From Bryum argenteum (Eukaryota; Streptophyta; Bryopsida; Bryales; Bryaceae), in the NCBI GenBank assembly GCA_037043015.1, contig CM073329.1, positions 9,874,648 through 9,938,647 of the forward strand: DNA of 64,000 nt, written 5' to 3'. This document shows positions 1-12,489 of this stretch, piece after piece (position 1 is the first letter of the stretch; each line of letters opens with the position of its first letter). The translations under genes and the position numbers were made by a program. The notes below the pieces were generated by a model. That model worked only from the letters and a program-made list of their open reading frames with translations, made no database searches and was not told the DNA's origin.

Positions 1-1921
1 TAAGACGTCCTACTCTGAAGGGAGCTCACTTCCCGTGACTTGAGTTTCTCACCTGGTGGATTGTCGCAGGAAGAAAAGAGAAGTTAGTTGCCGGCTGGCA
101 ACTGGATTTCTGATGAACATCTCTTCGCATGCGTGTCGTTTCGAGCTTCGTTGTTGAAACCTATTGAAGCTCCTGTGGTCATCCTCGTCCACTGTTCCCA
201 CTAGTAGATCTTACCAACATAGATTTTTGTCACCAAATTGAATTCCAACACCGTTAGCATGAGTTGATATATCTGACGGAATACCCACAATACCCTCAAG
301 ATTGACCTAAACATGACTATTGCATAGCAGACTTTGCATTGACGACCCCAGCTCTCAGTACGGCAACAACTACCATTCCTGACATCTTAATGAAGTGCAC
401 GAAATCAATAGTTGTAGAAATATTAAAGATGTAAGTAGAAAATGAAGAAATATAGTCCATAGCAAAATAGAACCTCAAAACTCGCAGCAAAAGACAACCA
501 AGATCATGGAGTAACAGAACAAAGAAGTTCATACTTATAGCTGGAAGGAAAACAGTGATGACTATTATAATCTGGACTAAGATACCAGCTTGGCTGAATA
601 TACTACACCCCTCTTTATTTCTGTTAATAAAGAGCTGTGACAGCACACTCGGAATTCGCTCTGCCAAAGTCAGGTGTGGTCTCCGTGATTTTCTTCACAG
701 CTTCAGATGCAGCAAAATTGGGGCTAATCTGTAGCTGTTAGCTATTTCCGCAACGAAGCATCACAAAGTATCATCATTACCGTGACTGAGGTCCTAAATA
801 AATAAGAGAATACCTCTAATACTAAGACCTACTCCTAATTGACTCTAGTTTGGGCTCCTCCCGATAAGTGAGTAGGATTTCCCAAAGTTTTAGAGCCATA
901 TCTTGGCGAGCACTGCATCGAAACAATGTAAAAATCATCAATGGGTGACTCTTCCATCTCGTGGAGCTGCCAAATTTCTCCGGGCTCCTTGTGCTGAGAG
1001 ATGAGCATGAAGAAGCACATGAGCATATCAACTTCAAATTGTGGGACCTTCACCAGCAATGCGACAACTTGCAGAAGAAGCTTTCTTGGGAGATCCATGA
1101 ATTGCATGAACACGCTCTTTCACCTGATATGATTTATACATTGATTAACTGGTTGTTAACCAATGCAACAAGCAGGAGACAAACGAAGTCAAAACGCTTG
1201 AAACATGCTGAGCATCAATGATATGATTCAGATACATGAAGAAGATGTGCTCAAGTACTGAATATTCAACGACGATATTGACATTAGTGTACCAAAAGTA
1301 AGCTTAGAAAATTAACGAAGTTTTAATAGGTTAAAACAGTGTGGTGTACGAAAGGGATGTAAAGAAAATCCTTCCCGTAACGACGAAGCACGAAGATATA
1401 CTCCGTACTCACACCACATATTATAGGAGTCACGACATAGTACACATGGTACAAAAGACTTCCTCACTTTCCCCATTCAAGTTGAAATATTTAAAACCTG
1501 CACGATGAGATTTCCGTGACAATGTACACTGAGGACGAAAGGCACATCTATAATTAGACTTTAGTGAGGCTTAAGTAAAGTTCGGTGTTGTCAAGATGCT
1601 CTCAACCGGCACTGGCGGAAATGACACCTCACATCCTAGACAGAAATGTTCTGTGAAGTCAAATGTGTAATTATCGAGCAGAATCAATGGCTTACACGGC
1701 ACCAACACAGCTATTGCATATCGTATAGATCACTCGAATGTGTCAAAAAGAATCCACCACTCTTAAAATATATGAGTCAACATTCGAAAGAAGCTAAAAA
1801 TGCAAAAATAAGAAGGTAAATTTTAGAGACTCACCGAAATTGAAAACGAACAATAGATCAACTGGAGTAGACAATACTGCCACAACTTCCAAATCGATCT
1901 CGAACCTACGAGTAGTAACAC

Positions 1922-2579
1922 CATTATAAACCGAAGTAATGCTTCATCAAAGCCTCCATATAAATGCTGTTTCAGATGCTGGAGAGTCGCTAGCTGAGTA
2001 GATGTGGCACAATCGTCCGCAAATGATATCAACGATTGAGCATCATGTACCTTCAGTGCACAACGAAAAAACATCAACATATATCACAATATAAATCGAC
2101 TTCCGCAAAATCAGCCTATCCGATCCTCTAAACAAATGATAGGCAACCAGAACCTCATATGCGACAGCTAAGTATTGATATTTCAAAGAGCAACCAGGCG
2201 AAAGACATAAAACCTGCCAAGGTAATTGAGAGTAAGAGGAAAATTAGCACATCTTCATCATCATTCGGGTGAAAGTAGTCACCTGCTTCTCCGAAGTAGC
2301 TGAGTGTATCTTAGAATCGTAACGACGATCTCGCCCAACTCTGCTTTCGAATATCAGCATCAAAAAGAATGATCTACTAATTTTACGCTGCAAACTAACT
2401 GCTCTAACAAATGCTTCCTCTTCCATAGCTGCTCTCTGCCGTTCAGGTCCGGCAAGTACATATTTAAGGATTGCAGAGGAGCATAAAAGGGTGACATCAT
2501 TTCCATGATAACATAGATCTGTCACGTAGCGCTCCTTAATCAGGTCCGCCATATTCTCAAGGTCTGCCTTCGATATCAT
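1922..2579 (-). CDS. Unrecognised spliced gene fragment, two phase-matched exons
   Basis: Two minus-strand exons join in phase 0. The first is 2283-2579 (99 codons, beginning MISKADLENMADLIKERY after an AG acceptor, ending SATSEKQ before a GT donor). The second is 1922-2050 (43 codons, VHDAQSLISFADDC to LLRFIM). The text is helix-rich and looks HEAT/ARM-like, but I do not recognise the family. A further stretch at about 961-1113 on the same strand (MDLPRKLLLQVVALLVKVPQ) has similar hydrophobic helical character and may be another exon, though I could not connect it cleanly. The Met at 2579 directly follows an acceptor, so it may be internal and the true start may lie upstream. A tandem array on the other strand begins about 200 bp upstream. 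The region may be a decaying gene. Function unknown. Confidence 0.35.
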
Positions 2580-2759
2580 CTGCTCACAGAAGAAAAAAGA
2601 GACTAAAATTCAGTACATAAAACCATCTAAAATCATTTGGTGTCCAATAATACAAGGAAGAATGAGTAAAATGCATTGACATGAAGTAAAAACTTTCACT
2701 TTACACCTTTAACAACTAAATCCCGGACAACTAAATCCCGGACAGATGCGCAGCAATAT

Positions 2760-4080
2760 TGAATTCCTAACAAGACTTCTAACAACTACTATCGAAACAT
2801 CATAGGCGGACTTCATTAGTCCAACTCCAGCCTTAGATTGAGATACTACCTTACAGTCTCGGTAGCTTATTGATATCGACCTCCATCACTGAGAACAAAC
2901 TAGTGTCAACAAAATTCGTGAACAATCCAACCAAGGAGATTCCTGAACTATCCAGTCTCAATGTACTTACATCTGCTACAGGCATAAATTTCAACACTCA
3001 AATGCCGAGAATCTCTGCGACACAACCGCTAGAAGTGGAGGAAGACTACTGCGGACAAGGAATGTAAGTGCACTCGTGCTACTAGAAGCATCCTGCTCTT
3101 TAATGCGTATCACAATGCACTTGTTACATTACTGATGCACCAGAGAAGGATCAAGGAGTCTGGACTTTACAGCTGAGGGAATCTTCTCAACCATCCAGCC
3201 TCGTCTAATACAAAAAGCTAAAGAAGCCTTCCTGAAAGGTATAATAACAACAGTCGAGTCTCTGCGACATCTCAAAGGCCCGAAGAAGAAGAAGATTATG
3301 AAGTTTCTACGGACCAGAAACGTGATTGCATTAGCGCTGTCAGAAGCATCATGCTCTAAAATGCGCATCAGGCTGCACTCATCACTGATGCTCCAGGAAA
3401 GGATCGACATTACAACCGAGTAAATCTCCTAAACCTTCTTCAAGAGCTGGAAAGCCTCACCGGAAGGTATGAGGTCAACGCTCAAACGCCTAGAATCTCT
3501 GCTACGTCTCAAACGCTACAAGAAGAGGACGACTTCGAACAAGAAGCGTGAATGTCCTATCGCAACTAGAAGCATCCTACTTTTTAATACGAAATAGACT
3601 ACACTAAATTACTGATGCTCCACGGAAGGATCGACAAATACTCAGCAACACCACACCTTGGAGTAGGAGAATCTTAAAACGCTAGAAGAAGCGGAAGCTT
3701 TGAGAACCAAAAACGTGAATGCACTACAGTACCGCTACTAGAAGCATCCTGCTCTTAAATACTGCTCTCAGAATGCGCTCATTACTAATGCTCCATGGAA
3801 TGATCGAGGAGCCTCAACATTTGATCACGTCACGCTCCCTGGGAACGGTGTAAATATCAAAGCTCCTGGAATCTCTGCTACATCTCAAACGCTACAAGAA
3901 GAAGAGGAAGACTCCGAACAAGAAACGCGAATGCACTGGCGCAGGACGCTACAAGAAGAGGAAGGCTCCGAACAAGAACTGGCGCATTCCTGTAAGTATT
4001 AGAATGCACTCGTTAACGATGCACCGGAAAAGAATCAAATCAAGCGCACAGACCTTCGTGAAGGAGGAGATCCCCGTCCG
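2760..4080 (+). repeat. Diverged tandem array, about 5-6 units of ~200-250 bp, coding-like
   Basis: Recurring blocks include CTAGAAGCATCCTGCTCTT (about 3086, 3341, 3564, 3738) and ACTGATGCTCCACGGAAGGA. A block translating on the plus strand as PRISATSQTLQEEEE-like text occurs near 3008, 3255, 3491, 3667 and 3868, with a partial echo at 3942. The third unit stays open for about 190 bases (ends EEDDFEQEA then stop). Others carry frameshifts or stops. Units differ by many substitutions, so the array is old. No family recognised. Confidence 0.6.
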
Positions 4081-4249
4081 ACACGCGAAATTCTCAATCA
4101 AGGCATCTTCTCCCTTGTCCACCAAAACACTGTTCCAGTTCCACATTGTCCAAAGCTGATAATACTCCACCATGATCCTCACTCACTCCTCTCAAACTCA
4201 GAATCCACCATGATCCTACATTATGATTCTCCTCGGCAGCAGAAGCTGC

Positions 4250-4625
4250 GGCAACGCATTGCCGGAGCTTCTGGCAGGGCCATGGAAAGGCAGGGGGGAG
4301 GGGGCCAAGGGGAAGGTGAAAGGGACGGGGACGGGGAGGGGGGCAGTAAATGAGGCGTTGCACGCCCTTGCGACGTGAGGACGGAAACCCTACGAGAGTG
4401 ACGCCCCGCTGAATTTGTATGCAACGGAAAGGACGACGACAGATTCCGCCTGGAATCGGGCCTCCACAATGGGCACGCCCGCCATTACTACAGGACAACC
4501 AGAGAGTCCCGGGTGGAGGGGGTGGGCCCCTTCCTTCCCCGGGGGGGGGGGAGTTGCAGCATCTCCGGGGGGGTTAGAGGGGCTTGGAGCTTCCTCATCA
4601 TTCCCCCCTTGGCTGGGTGCCCCCA
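4250..4625. other. GC-rich island with long G runs
   Basis: The plus strand has repeated G runs of four to seven at about 4291-4346 and an 11-G run near 4540-4552, in otherwise AT-rich surroundings. Several overlapping open frames exist on both strands, but their lengths are what GC-rich DNA gives by chance and none looks like a known protein. Confidence 0.6.
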
Positions 4626-4679
4626 TGCCTGCCCCTTTGGATTCTAGTCAAACCTCTTGAGCCCAGAATTAGACTACTA

Positions 4680-5820
4680 GAAATTACTTGGTTGCTTCAG
4701 TGTGGTTATCGTAAAAGTCAATTTTTCTTTTAGAGAAACAATGTTACCTTCTATTACTATGGTTACACTATAGTAGAAATATTGATTTAACAAAGTTGGT
4801 TTGAACCAAGTATGGTTAATTTAGGTACAGCCCATGCTATCAAATCTCTATGCAATCTCTAAGTAAGATTGGTGTAATAGGTTGCTTGGAAAATGCCTTT
4901 AAAAACTTAGTACTGAGGGGGTTGATTCTTTCGTATATTAAGCCCTTCAGGTTGCTTTGGAAAAGAATAATGGAGACCGATTTGTTATTTCAGCTACATT
5001 CTATGCTTCCCGTAAAATATTAAAGTGAGAGGATAGTTTTCCAATCGAATGTAACTATTATTGTTGGACAATGAATCTGCCTTTCATTCTTTTGGCTCCC
5101 AATCTTTTTAGTGTAGGTGGTATCATAGCTTGTCCTTTGATAGTTCATATAAGTTTTCAATAAATTGGCCTTAACTTCCCATGGAAGGCCCTTGGGATCA
5201 ATTTTGAAAAGTAAACCAATGATATAAGAGGATTTTGCCCATCAAAGGCTTGACACCTTAGGTAAATGAACCCTTAGATTTGTAATTCTTGGGGAAGCTT
5301 TACATGGGTAGTTGAGGTGAACAAATCTTTAAGCAAAATTATTCAAAAATTAGCCCAATTGACTCAATGAACTTAGTGGAGGGTGAATCCCTCCTGCCTT
5401 GGACAAGAAGATACAAGATCACCGGAGGCCAATTCAATTTTTAGCTACATCCCATATTATTGAGTTGTTTAATATATTTTCTTAGAAACGAAGTAATATC
5501 CTTGCAGTCAAATTAGGCAAAGCCCCCCAAGGCCATGAATTGGCCTTCCATTCTTGTTACTACCAAATTTTGGAGCATGGGCCATGTCATAATCTTTAAA
5601 AAATTAGCCTTGATCCCCTACATGTCAGAAATTTGATTTTTAAGATTTGACATACACACAAAATCACACGATCACATACTTTAAAATACATCAAAAATTG
5701 AAAATTTGCACCATGCATTGAAAAAGAGTATTTTTGAAGTTCTTCTAGAGCTTTGAGGCCTTTCAATGTTAGGGGTTACACAAGGTATCAACATTTCCAC
5801 ACCCTCTCATCTACAATAGG
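4680..5820. other. AT-rich intergenic DNA
   Basis: No gene, RNA or clear repeat boundary is visible. There are frequent stops in all frames and short A/T runs. Confidence 0.5.
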
Positions 5821-5826
5821 GTAACA

Positions 5827-6047
5827 TAAACCCACAAACCCGCAAATCCACAAACCCACAAACCCGCAAATCCACAAACCCACAAATCCCTAAACCCACA
5901 AACTCACAAACCATCAAACCCACAAACCCACAAACCCACAAACCCACAACAAATCCAAGTACCCACAAACCCACAAACCCACAACAAATCCACGTACCCA
6001 CAAACCCACAAACCCACAACAAATCCACGTACCCACAAACCCACAAA
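5827..6047. repeat. CCCACAAA minisatellite
   Basis: About 220 bp of tandem ACCCACAA and ACCCGCAAATCC variants, with a higher-order unit ending in ACAACAAATCCACGTA repeated three times. A short outlying block (CCCACATACCCACAAA) lies at about 6100-6125. The three overlapping minus-strand frames that look like Cys/Gly/Val-rich proteins are artefacts of the repeat. Confidence 0.9.
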
Positions 6048-6129
6048 TTGTTCCATCTCTACAAACATTACCATTTGTGAGATTGTATTGTTCAAAGTTA
6101 CCCACATACCCACAAACCCACAAACGTTA

Positions 6130-7030
6130 GATTCAAACAAAAGATCATGTTCCCTATATTCTTTCAATGAATCATTCCATCCCTACAACATCCTAGTGGC
6201 ATCAAAGAAAGAATGTTGCAATAGTTCTAAAATTTAAAAAAAAAGGAAGATGCACATGATCGACTACCGTAGCCCCCAACCATGTGGGGCTAGCTATACA
6301 TAGCCAAAATACTTTTTTCTCATTTATTCCCTTTATTCAATTACCACCCCTGCCATTAATTTTAACTACCCACTGTCTGGTCATTTTCCCCATCATGCCA
6401 TAATTTCATTAAATGCTTGTCCCTCACAATGCCCTTCATGGGGAGCAAGTAATAAAATTAGGTGCTGCCATTTGTTAGCCCTCAGCAAATGAGAGCGCTC
6501 ATGTGATCTATCCCAACATGGGCCAACATTTTGTAAGGTACATACATGCCTTATAAGGAGAAAAAAAAAGATCTAAAAAAAAAATTGAGTGAAAAGCAAG
6601 TGTTTGAAAAAAAGGGTAGGGTGTTTTTTTTAAATTGATTAGTACATTGATTGTTTAAAGAAAAAAAGTGAAAAGAGAAAAGAGAAAGAAAAGGTATGGT
6701 GAATGAACCAAGTTGTTGTTGTCCTCTTTAGGAAAATTAAGCCTTTTGTTTACTTATTTGGGTTCAATTGTATTTATGAGTCTCTTGACATTTTTCATCT
6801 AGTGTTGGAATGCAACTTGTACTTGATTCAAAAGTTTTTAGGTGGTTGAGAGATGGAACATCTTGAAGTCTTGAATCAAAAGAGAAATATCAACTCAACT
6901 ACATTATGAATGAAGTGATTGAGAGTTTTGCATTTTTTTTAGGGCTCGGTCTATCATGAACATATTTGATATTTTTGCAACAAGACAGCTTAATTTTTGA
7001 ATGTCTAAAGGGGGTCTCGAGTCTGAAAAC
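6130..7030. other. AT-rich intergenic DNA
   Basis: Only A/T homopolymer tracts and short direct echoes. No supported gene. Confidence 0.5.
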
Positions 7031-7680
7031 ATAATGTTTTGCAAAGTGTCATAGATTAAAATGAAGGGAAGCTATCTAGATCTCAATGTGCAATGTTGTA
7101 ATGTACTTGTTGTAGGTCACATGGATCAGATTTGGAGTCATGGGGCCTAAGAGATTGCAAGATCATAACATACAAGTATTCTAAGAAGATCAGAGAATTT
7201 CAGCATTCTCACTTTGAAGTGAAAATGCACTCAACAAATATACTGCAATGACGTATCACTAACTACAAAGTTGTCCAACCTCATCTTGACAACAGTCTTG
7301 TACCAAAAAAATTCATCAAAAAAGTTTCTTTGCTTGAATAATAGCCTTGCAAGGGTGAAAACTGCCAAAATATTTACAAAAGAAAAAGGGTCCAAATCTA
7401 CACCCCTTATACTCAAATTCTTGCCTTGTTTTCAAATTACCTTCAACTGGGTAAAGGTTTTTACCACTTAAAGGATACTCTATTTGGAACTCATCCCAAG
7501 AAATTGAGTTGAAATCCAACGGTGGACGAAGGAGATACAACTACTTAAAAAATCATCCACTTTTTCATTTTTTCATTGTAGAAACATCATTGAAAATTCA
7601 ATAACAAAAACATTTGAACAAAAAACTTCCAACTACAAATTTGTAATTTTTCATCTTAATATCGTGATTATGTAAAAATA
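7030..7680 (-). repeat. Copy of long dispersed TTAA-family element (partial)
   Basis: Aligns by eye with 27845-28500 in the same orientation and with 14190-14690 and 40320-40930 in the opposite one. Shared landmarks are AAAGTGTCATAGATKAAAATGAAG, the pair CACTTTGAAGTGAAAATG, AACTACAAAGTTGTCCA, AATAGCCTTGCAAGGGTGAA and TCATCCACTTTT. It encodes no convincing protein. Short open frames here are shadows. Confidence 0.7.
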
Positions 7681-7822
7681 AAATTTAAAAAATCATGACA
7701 ATTTAACCACAAAATTAAACTTTCCAACTACCTCATCCAAATTGAAATATATACTGAGTATCATCAAGTTCTTTTGGAGTCATTCATCTCATTTTGGTAC
7801 TATAACGGTGGACCTCATGCCA

Positions 7823-8090
7823 TTAACCCCTAAATTTCCGTGTTGCAAAACGGTGTACGTCACAAAATTTGACCTTTCTTTAGATTCAGCTCAAAAAATC
7901 TTAATCTAAGCATTACTTAAAGGATTCAACTGTAAGATCTCAAAGTTCACTTGACATTCTTCTCACATATCAAATTTGAACCATTCATTCTTCCTCATTT
8001 GTGAAATTGTAATGGTCAAAGTTGACTCAATTTTTCTCCTTCGAGAACCTCCAAAACCCGTTTCGGGTTTTAAGCAAAGTTAGGAGTTAA
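7823..8090. mobile_element. TTAA-ended MITE, copy 1
   Basis: 268 bp bounded by TTAA. The left end is TTAACCCCTAAATTT and the reverse complement of the right end is TTAACTCCTAACTTT. The interior shares order and landmarks with the neighbouring copy at 8191-8450 (ACCTTTC, CTCAATCTAAG-like block, TTTGAACC, TTGTGARATTRTAATGGTCAAAGTT). Too short to encode a transposase. Confidence 0.7.
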
Positions 8091-8190
8091 GGCAATACAT
8101 CTCACAAAATTCAACCATACCAACTCAAAGTTAGTATCTAGGAGTTTTATTACAAAAACAAAACTTTCAAATATATACTTCATTACCACA

Positions 8191-8450
8191 TTAACCCCTA
8201 AAGATCCTTGATTCAAAATTGCTTAAATTACAAAAAATAACCTTTCCTTACTCTGGGCCAAAAAAAGCTCAATCTAAGTATCAATTAGAAAATCCAACCG
8301 TAGGATCCTAAAGTGAACTTGCCTTATCATTTGCACGTATAATTTGAACCGTCGATTCCTTTTCATTTGTGAGATTATAATGGTCAAAGTTAGCCGATTT
8401 TAGCTAACCCCAAAAAACCATTTCGGCTTTCTTGGATCTTTAGGGGTTAA
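8191..8450. mobile_element. TTAA-ended MITE, copy 2, perfect terminal inverted repeats
   Basis: 260 bp. The left terminus TTAACCCCTAAAGATCC (8191-8207) is the exact reverse complement of the right terminus (8434-8450). TTAA at each end is the expected target duplication of piggyBac-type elements, and the next bases CCC(C/T)TA resemble piggyBac ends. Same interior as the copy at 7823-8090. Confidence 0.8.
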
Positions 8451-8812
8451 ACACAAAACCAAGAAAAATATCAACCCACTATTTTTTTTTCCCCGTATAC
8501 CAAAATGAATGCAAAGTTAGGGCACGTTCATGTATGGGGAACAATTCCAACACCTACCAAAACATTGTCATCTGGACACACATGCTACAACATTTGTCTC
8601 ATTCTATTTGTCATCTTCTTAAAAAACTGACATGGTGACATCCATTTCCGAGTCGAAGACCCCCTCTCCAATGCGGCATTGTGTCTCGTCTAACTTAAGC
8701 TTTCGCACAAACAACCAATGATGATGATGGGTGGGTTCGCAAATACCAAGTAAACATGCATGCATGACCTCCCTCCCTAGCTAACTAGCTAGCTTGCCTA
8801 TTTGGATACCAT

Positions 8813-9249
8813 CATGCAAGCCTTAATTTGGCTATGGTAAATTACATCACAACACCAACATTCTTCATCATGCTTTGGACAAGGTGCTAGCTTGTCTCTT
8901 TTGCATTGGGTGAATTGTTTGAAAATTAGGGTTGGTTTTTGAAATTTGGGCCAAACCCCCCCAACATGCAAGCCTTAATTTGGCTATGGTAAATTACATT
9001 CACAACACCAACATTCTTCTTCATGCTTTGGACAAGGTGCTTGCTTGTCTCTTTTGCATTGTGTGAATTGTTTATAAATTAGGGTTGGTTTTTGAAATTT
9101 GAGCCAAACCCCCCAACATGCAAGCCTTAATTTGGCTATGGTAAATTACATTACAACACCAACATTCTTCTTCATGCTTTGGACAAGGTGCTAGCTTGTC
9201 TCTTTTGCATTGAGTGAATTGTTTGTAAATTAGGGTTGGTTTTTGAAAC
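8813..9249. repeat. 152-bp tandem triplication
   Basis: Three head-to-tail copies starting CATGCAAGCCTTAATTTGG at 8813, 8965 and 9117, exactly 152 bp apart. They differ by only a few bases each, so the event is recent relative to the rest of the region. The third copy fades just after 9249. Each unit holds TTCATGCTTTGGACAAGGTG and GTGAATTGTTT. No open frame runs through it. Confidence 0.95.
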
Positions 9250-9295
9250 TTATTGTTTGGTGGGAAGTTGCTATGGATGGTAGCTGTAGCATTTT

Positions 9296-9352
9296 TAAAT
9301 TTTTAATTTTTTTTTTTAAAAAAAAAAATAATTTTTTTTTCTTTTTTTTTCG
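9296..9352. repeat. Poly(A/T) low-complexity tract
   Basis: Runs of T, then A, then T, each about nine or more bases. Confidence 0.9.
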
Positions 9353-9552
9353 AGTTGTCCACTTGGCAAATTTCGCTCAAAGTAAAAGTAGGGTGTGCTT
9401 GAACACAATTCTAGGGCTAAATCTGAAGTTGTAGTTAGCATTTGTGTGCATGGGCAAAGTAAGTGAAGGTTATGTTACTAGAGTTAAGAGAATATGTCCT
9501 ATTTGTTTCAAGAATTTTTTACGTACATGCACATTTTTCGTACTTCTAACTC

Positions 9553-9823
9553 TTAACCTCTAAACGACCACGGCCACCGATTTGGCTTTTACCGTCAAGG
9601 CAAAAAAAAATTATAGTCAACTTCAAATGTTATGATCTCACATCCAGTGATGATCCAAGGGTTGAAAATTTTCATACTATTATCGATGGTAGTCTACTTT
9701 AAGATCCCACGGTTGAAATTATCAAAAATTTCCAAAAATATTGGACGTACCCCATTATTTAGTACATAGTGGTCAGTGTTGGGATTTCAATCTCCCAAAA
9801 CATCGTGGATCTTTAGGGGTTAA
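9553..9823. mobile_element. TTAA-ended MITE, copy 3, opposite orientation
   Basis: 271 bp from TTAACCTCTAAACGACCACG to a right end whose reverse complement is TTAACCCCTAAAGATCCACG, 16 of 20 matching. The interior is the family read backwards (GTCAACTTCAAATGTTATGA then CTCAC, and AGGGTTGAAAA). Confidence 0.7.
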
Positions 9824-12480
9824 TAACTCATAAGCCGTCCAAATGTTGAAAAACAACATTATGGATGGAAGGCAAGAGCTTTGAAGAGCTATATCTTCTT
9901 CAGCTTGATTTTGTTAGTACGTGTAAATCTAGCCAAAATTCAAAAATACAAAAATACCTCCATACTCCGATAACCATAGTGGAGGTTTAGACCAATTGGA
10001 ATCATTGTTTTTGAATCCATCTCGAAGAACTTATTATTTTTTGAAGATCAAATTGTAGGTATATCAAGAGTGTATGTTCACGGTGACTATATTGAAAACT
10101 AAAATTAGCTTCTTGGCTAGTTGATTTTAGTGCAACATTACGATCTAGTGTCATGATTTAGTTAGTTACCTCAAGGGCTGCATCAATAATTATATGAAGG
10201 AACTAGACTAATTCAGAGTAAGTATTGCAATTGGAGTTACATCTAACATGTTCTATCTATATTTTAGGAATTTAAAATCTAAGGAATTTTTTAAACATTC
10301 TTGAAGTTAGGATTTTCAAATGTTCTAGAAACATTCCGCTCGTTGAAAGTACTCTCTATGGACAAAGAGAAATTGAAATGTTGTTGTTTTTTGTTGGTGT
10401 TTCATAAAAATACTATTGGATTGATACAACCCAACATAGTGCTATAACAAGTACAAAATTCGGGTCAAAATGTCGTCATTTTGATATATATAGAAAAGAA
10501 GGGGGTCTTGCATATGAGTTAATCAACTGATTACTTCACAAATAGTTTAGAAGGTGAGGTCATCCTCCATTAGAATGGCAACAACCTCCATTACTGCAAC
10601 TTGGAAGGCAAGGCTAATATTTCATGATCCAAGCATCTAACCAAGGCTTCCATCACCTCACAAAACTCATTGTCTTGCTAAGTATTCATGTGTTGTCGAG
10701 AGGAGGAAGCTTTTGTTAAAATGCAATCAATACTAAAGAGCGTAGCTTTTGGATTATTCATGTTGTATGCAAGTTTTTAAGCACTTCTTGGCTTGCGGAG
10801 AGGGAGGACCTTCCTTATTATGGGCGCTTTCGACCTTTCAGCCTCAAAAGCTAGAAGTGTCAAGCTATTCGCATGTTTGATTAGTCTTCATTATGGTTCT
10901 AACAATATTCTTATCATAGTTTTGGAACATTCAACAAGAAAATTCAACTTCCAACATCTCATTTAATTCTTTGACGCAAAACAAAGTGTGTTTCATTGCA
11001 AAGAATAGTGACATGCCCTCATCGACACAACCAAGGTAAAATAACTAGTCAACTCTCAACAATTCATTCCATTCTATTTTCTAGCACACAAGTTTATAAG
11101 AACTAACACATGTCAGGGCCACATTGCATAGCAAACCGGAACAACAGACATCTCATATCATGATATACTAACTTAGATTTTTAAAGACCACAAGGACAAG
11201 CTACTATAGACACATTGTAGACGAGGTTACTTCACAATTTAACAACGACGCTCACTCTCAAACTCAAAAACCCAACTGCCGTTTGAGTAAATGACACAAC
11301 TACCAATCAAAAAAAAAAAAAACTTTTCAACTACAAGAGACTATTTTGAGAAAACCCTTTTATACAACCTCTCTATTCCTAAGTTCATTTGTTCATTCGT
11401 AATAACTAATAGGTTTGCATCAAATGGTAAAAGAATTCACCAAACTACAACTTCTAAAGACAAAAACTCCCAACAACTTTTTGCATGCAATATTCACTTC
11501 ACACGTCCTTTGGTGAGTTGGAATCCTCACATTTCAAATAATTGGAGATCCTTTTAGGAAATTAAAGATCCATGCAAAAATTGAAATTAAACAAAAATTG
11601 AATGTCAGATTAGGATAATAGAATATCCTGCATGTAAGTTGGTTATTGCAATTTGTTTAATATTTTTAGGGGGACATGGTTGACCAAGTCTTTCAATAGG
11701 GAGACATGAGCCTTTATTAGTTTCACTCCGTCATTGACATGTGACAATTTAAGTGCCTTTTTTTGGGGGATTGTGTAAATAATCTTAACATTTTTTTCTT
11801 TTTAATTTCATAAAATCCGCACTAACCAACTTTGACTCGTGTTTTGTAGACTAATTTTTGTGTATTTTTGAATATTTGAGCTTGAAAATTTATTCCCTTT
11901 AGGAGGGGAAAGGCGTTTGATTCTATGCTTTACCTTCAAAAGTGCCGTTTTTCTTTAGTAAGGTGCTCAATAATGGCTCATTTTCACGAGGGTAAATCTA
12001 TAGGGATGTTAGGAGTTTAAGTAATTTTTGTGGATGGGGAAAATTCAGTAGAAAGATAGAGCATGTGGAATTATCCTTTTTGGACTCTTTTACAATGAGT
12101 TATGAATTTCTAAAGTTGGAAATATAAAGTGGTGCTCTAAAGTGACACCCTGTAATGTCTGGAGTGAGTACATGGTAATGTTGAATGGGGAAGCTATCAT
12201 GAACTTACGAGTAAAGATTACTAGAGCTTTATTATAGGATGTGCTCCATTTTAGACCACTCTACTATAAGGTGACATTTTATAATGTGTTTTTGAGGTCT
12301 GGAATCGAATGGTGGATTACCTAACTTGTACACTAGAACTTATATTTGAAGATCCTTAGGAATTTGGAAGATTGTAGTGTTAAAAGTTGTATGAAGGGAT
12401 TGAAGTGTTTTGCGAGCGAGAAAAATCACTTTTGGAAGTAAATTCGACTTCACTAGTAAATGTCCTTGATGTTGAAAATG
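9824..12480. other. Intergenic DNA with decayed repeat fragments
   Basis: At 9824-9910 a block (AATGTTGAAAAACAACATTA, GGATGGAAGGCAAGAGCTTT) matches the 5' part of the 1-kb TTAA element. The remainder to 12480 shows no supported gene; the 88-codon frame at 11291 has a poly-Lys/Phe composition typical of AT-rich noncoding DNA. Confidence 0.5.
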
Positions 12481-12489
12481 ACATTTTGA

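Noticed and set aside
4094-4660. Organelle DNA insertion or Pro-rich gene
   Set aside because: No recognisable plastid or mitochondrial gene; frames are by-products of GC-rich homopolymers.
5827-6047. CRISPR-like array
   Set aside because: Units are contiguous simple repeats with no spacers, and the genome is eukaryotic.
5807-6167. Three overlapping Cys/Gly/Val-rich minus-strand frames
   Set aside because: They are translations of the CCCACAAA minisatellite in three frames.
8191-8450. Interstitial telomere sequence because of CCCCTAAA
   Set aside because: The motif occurs once at each end in inverted orientation, as terminal repeats, and not as a tandem TTTAGGG array.
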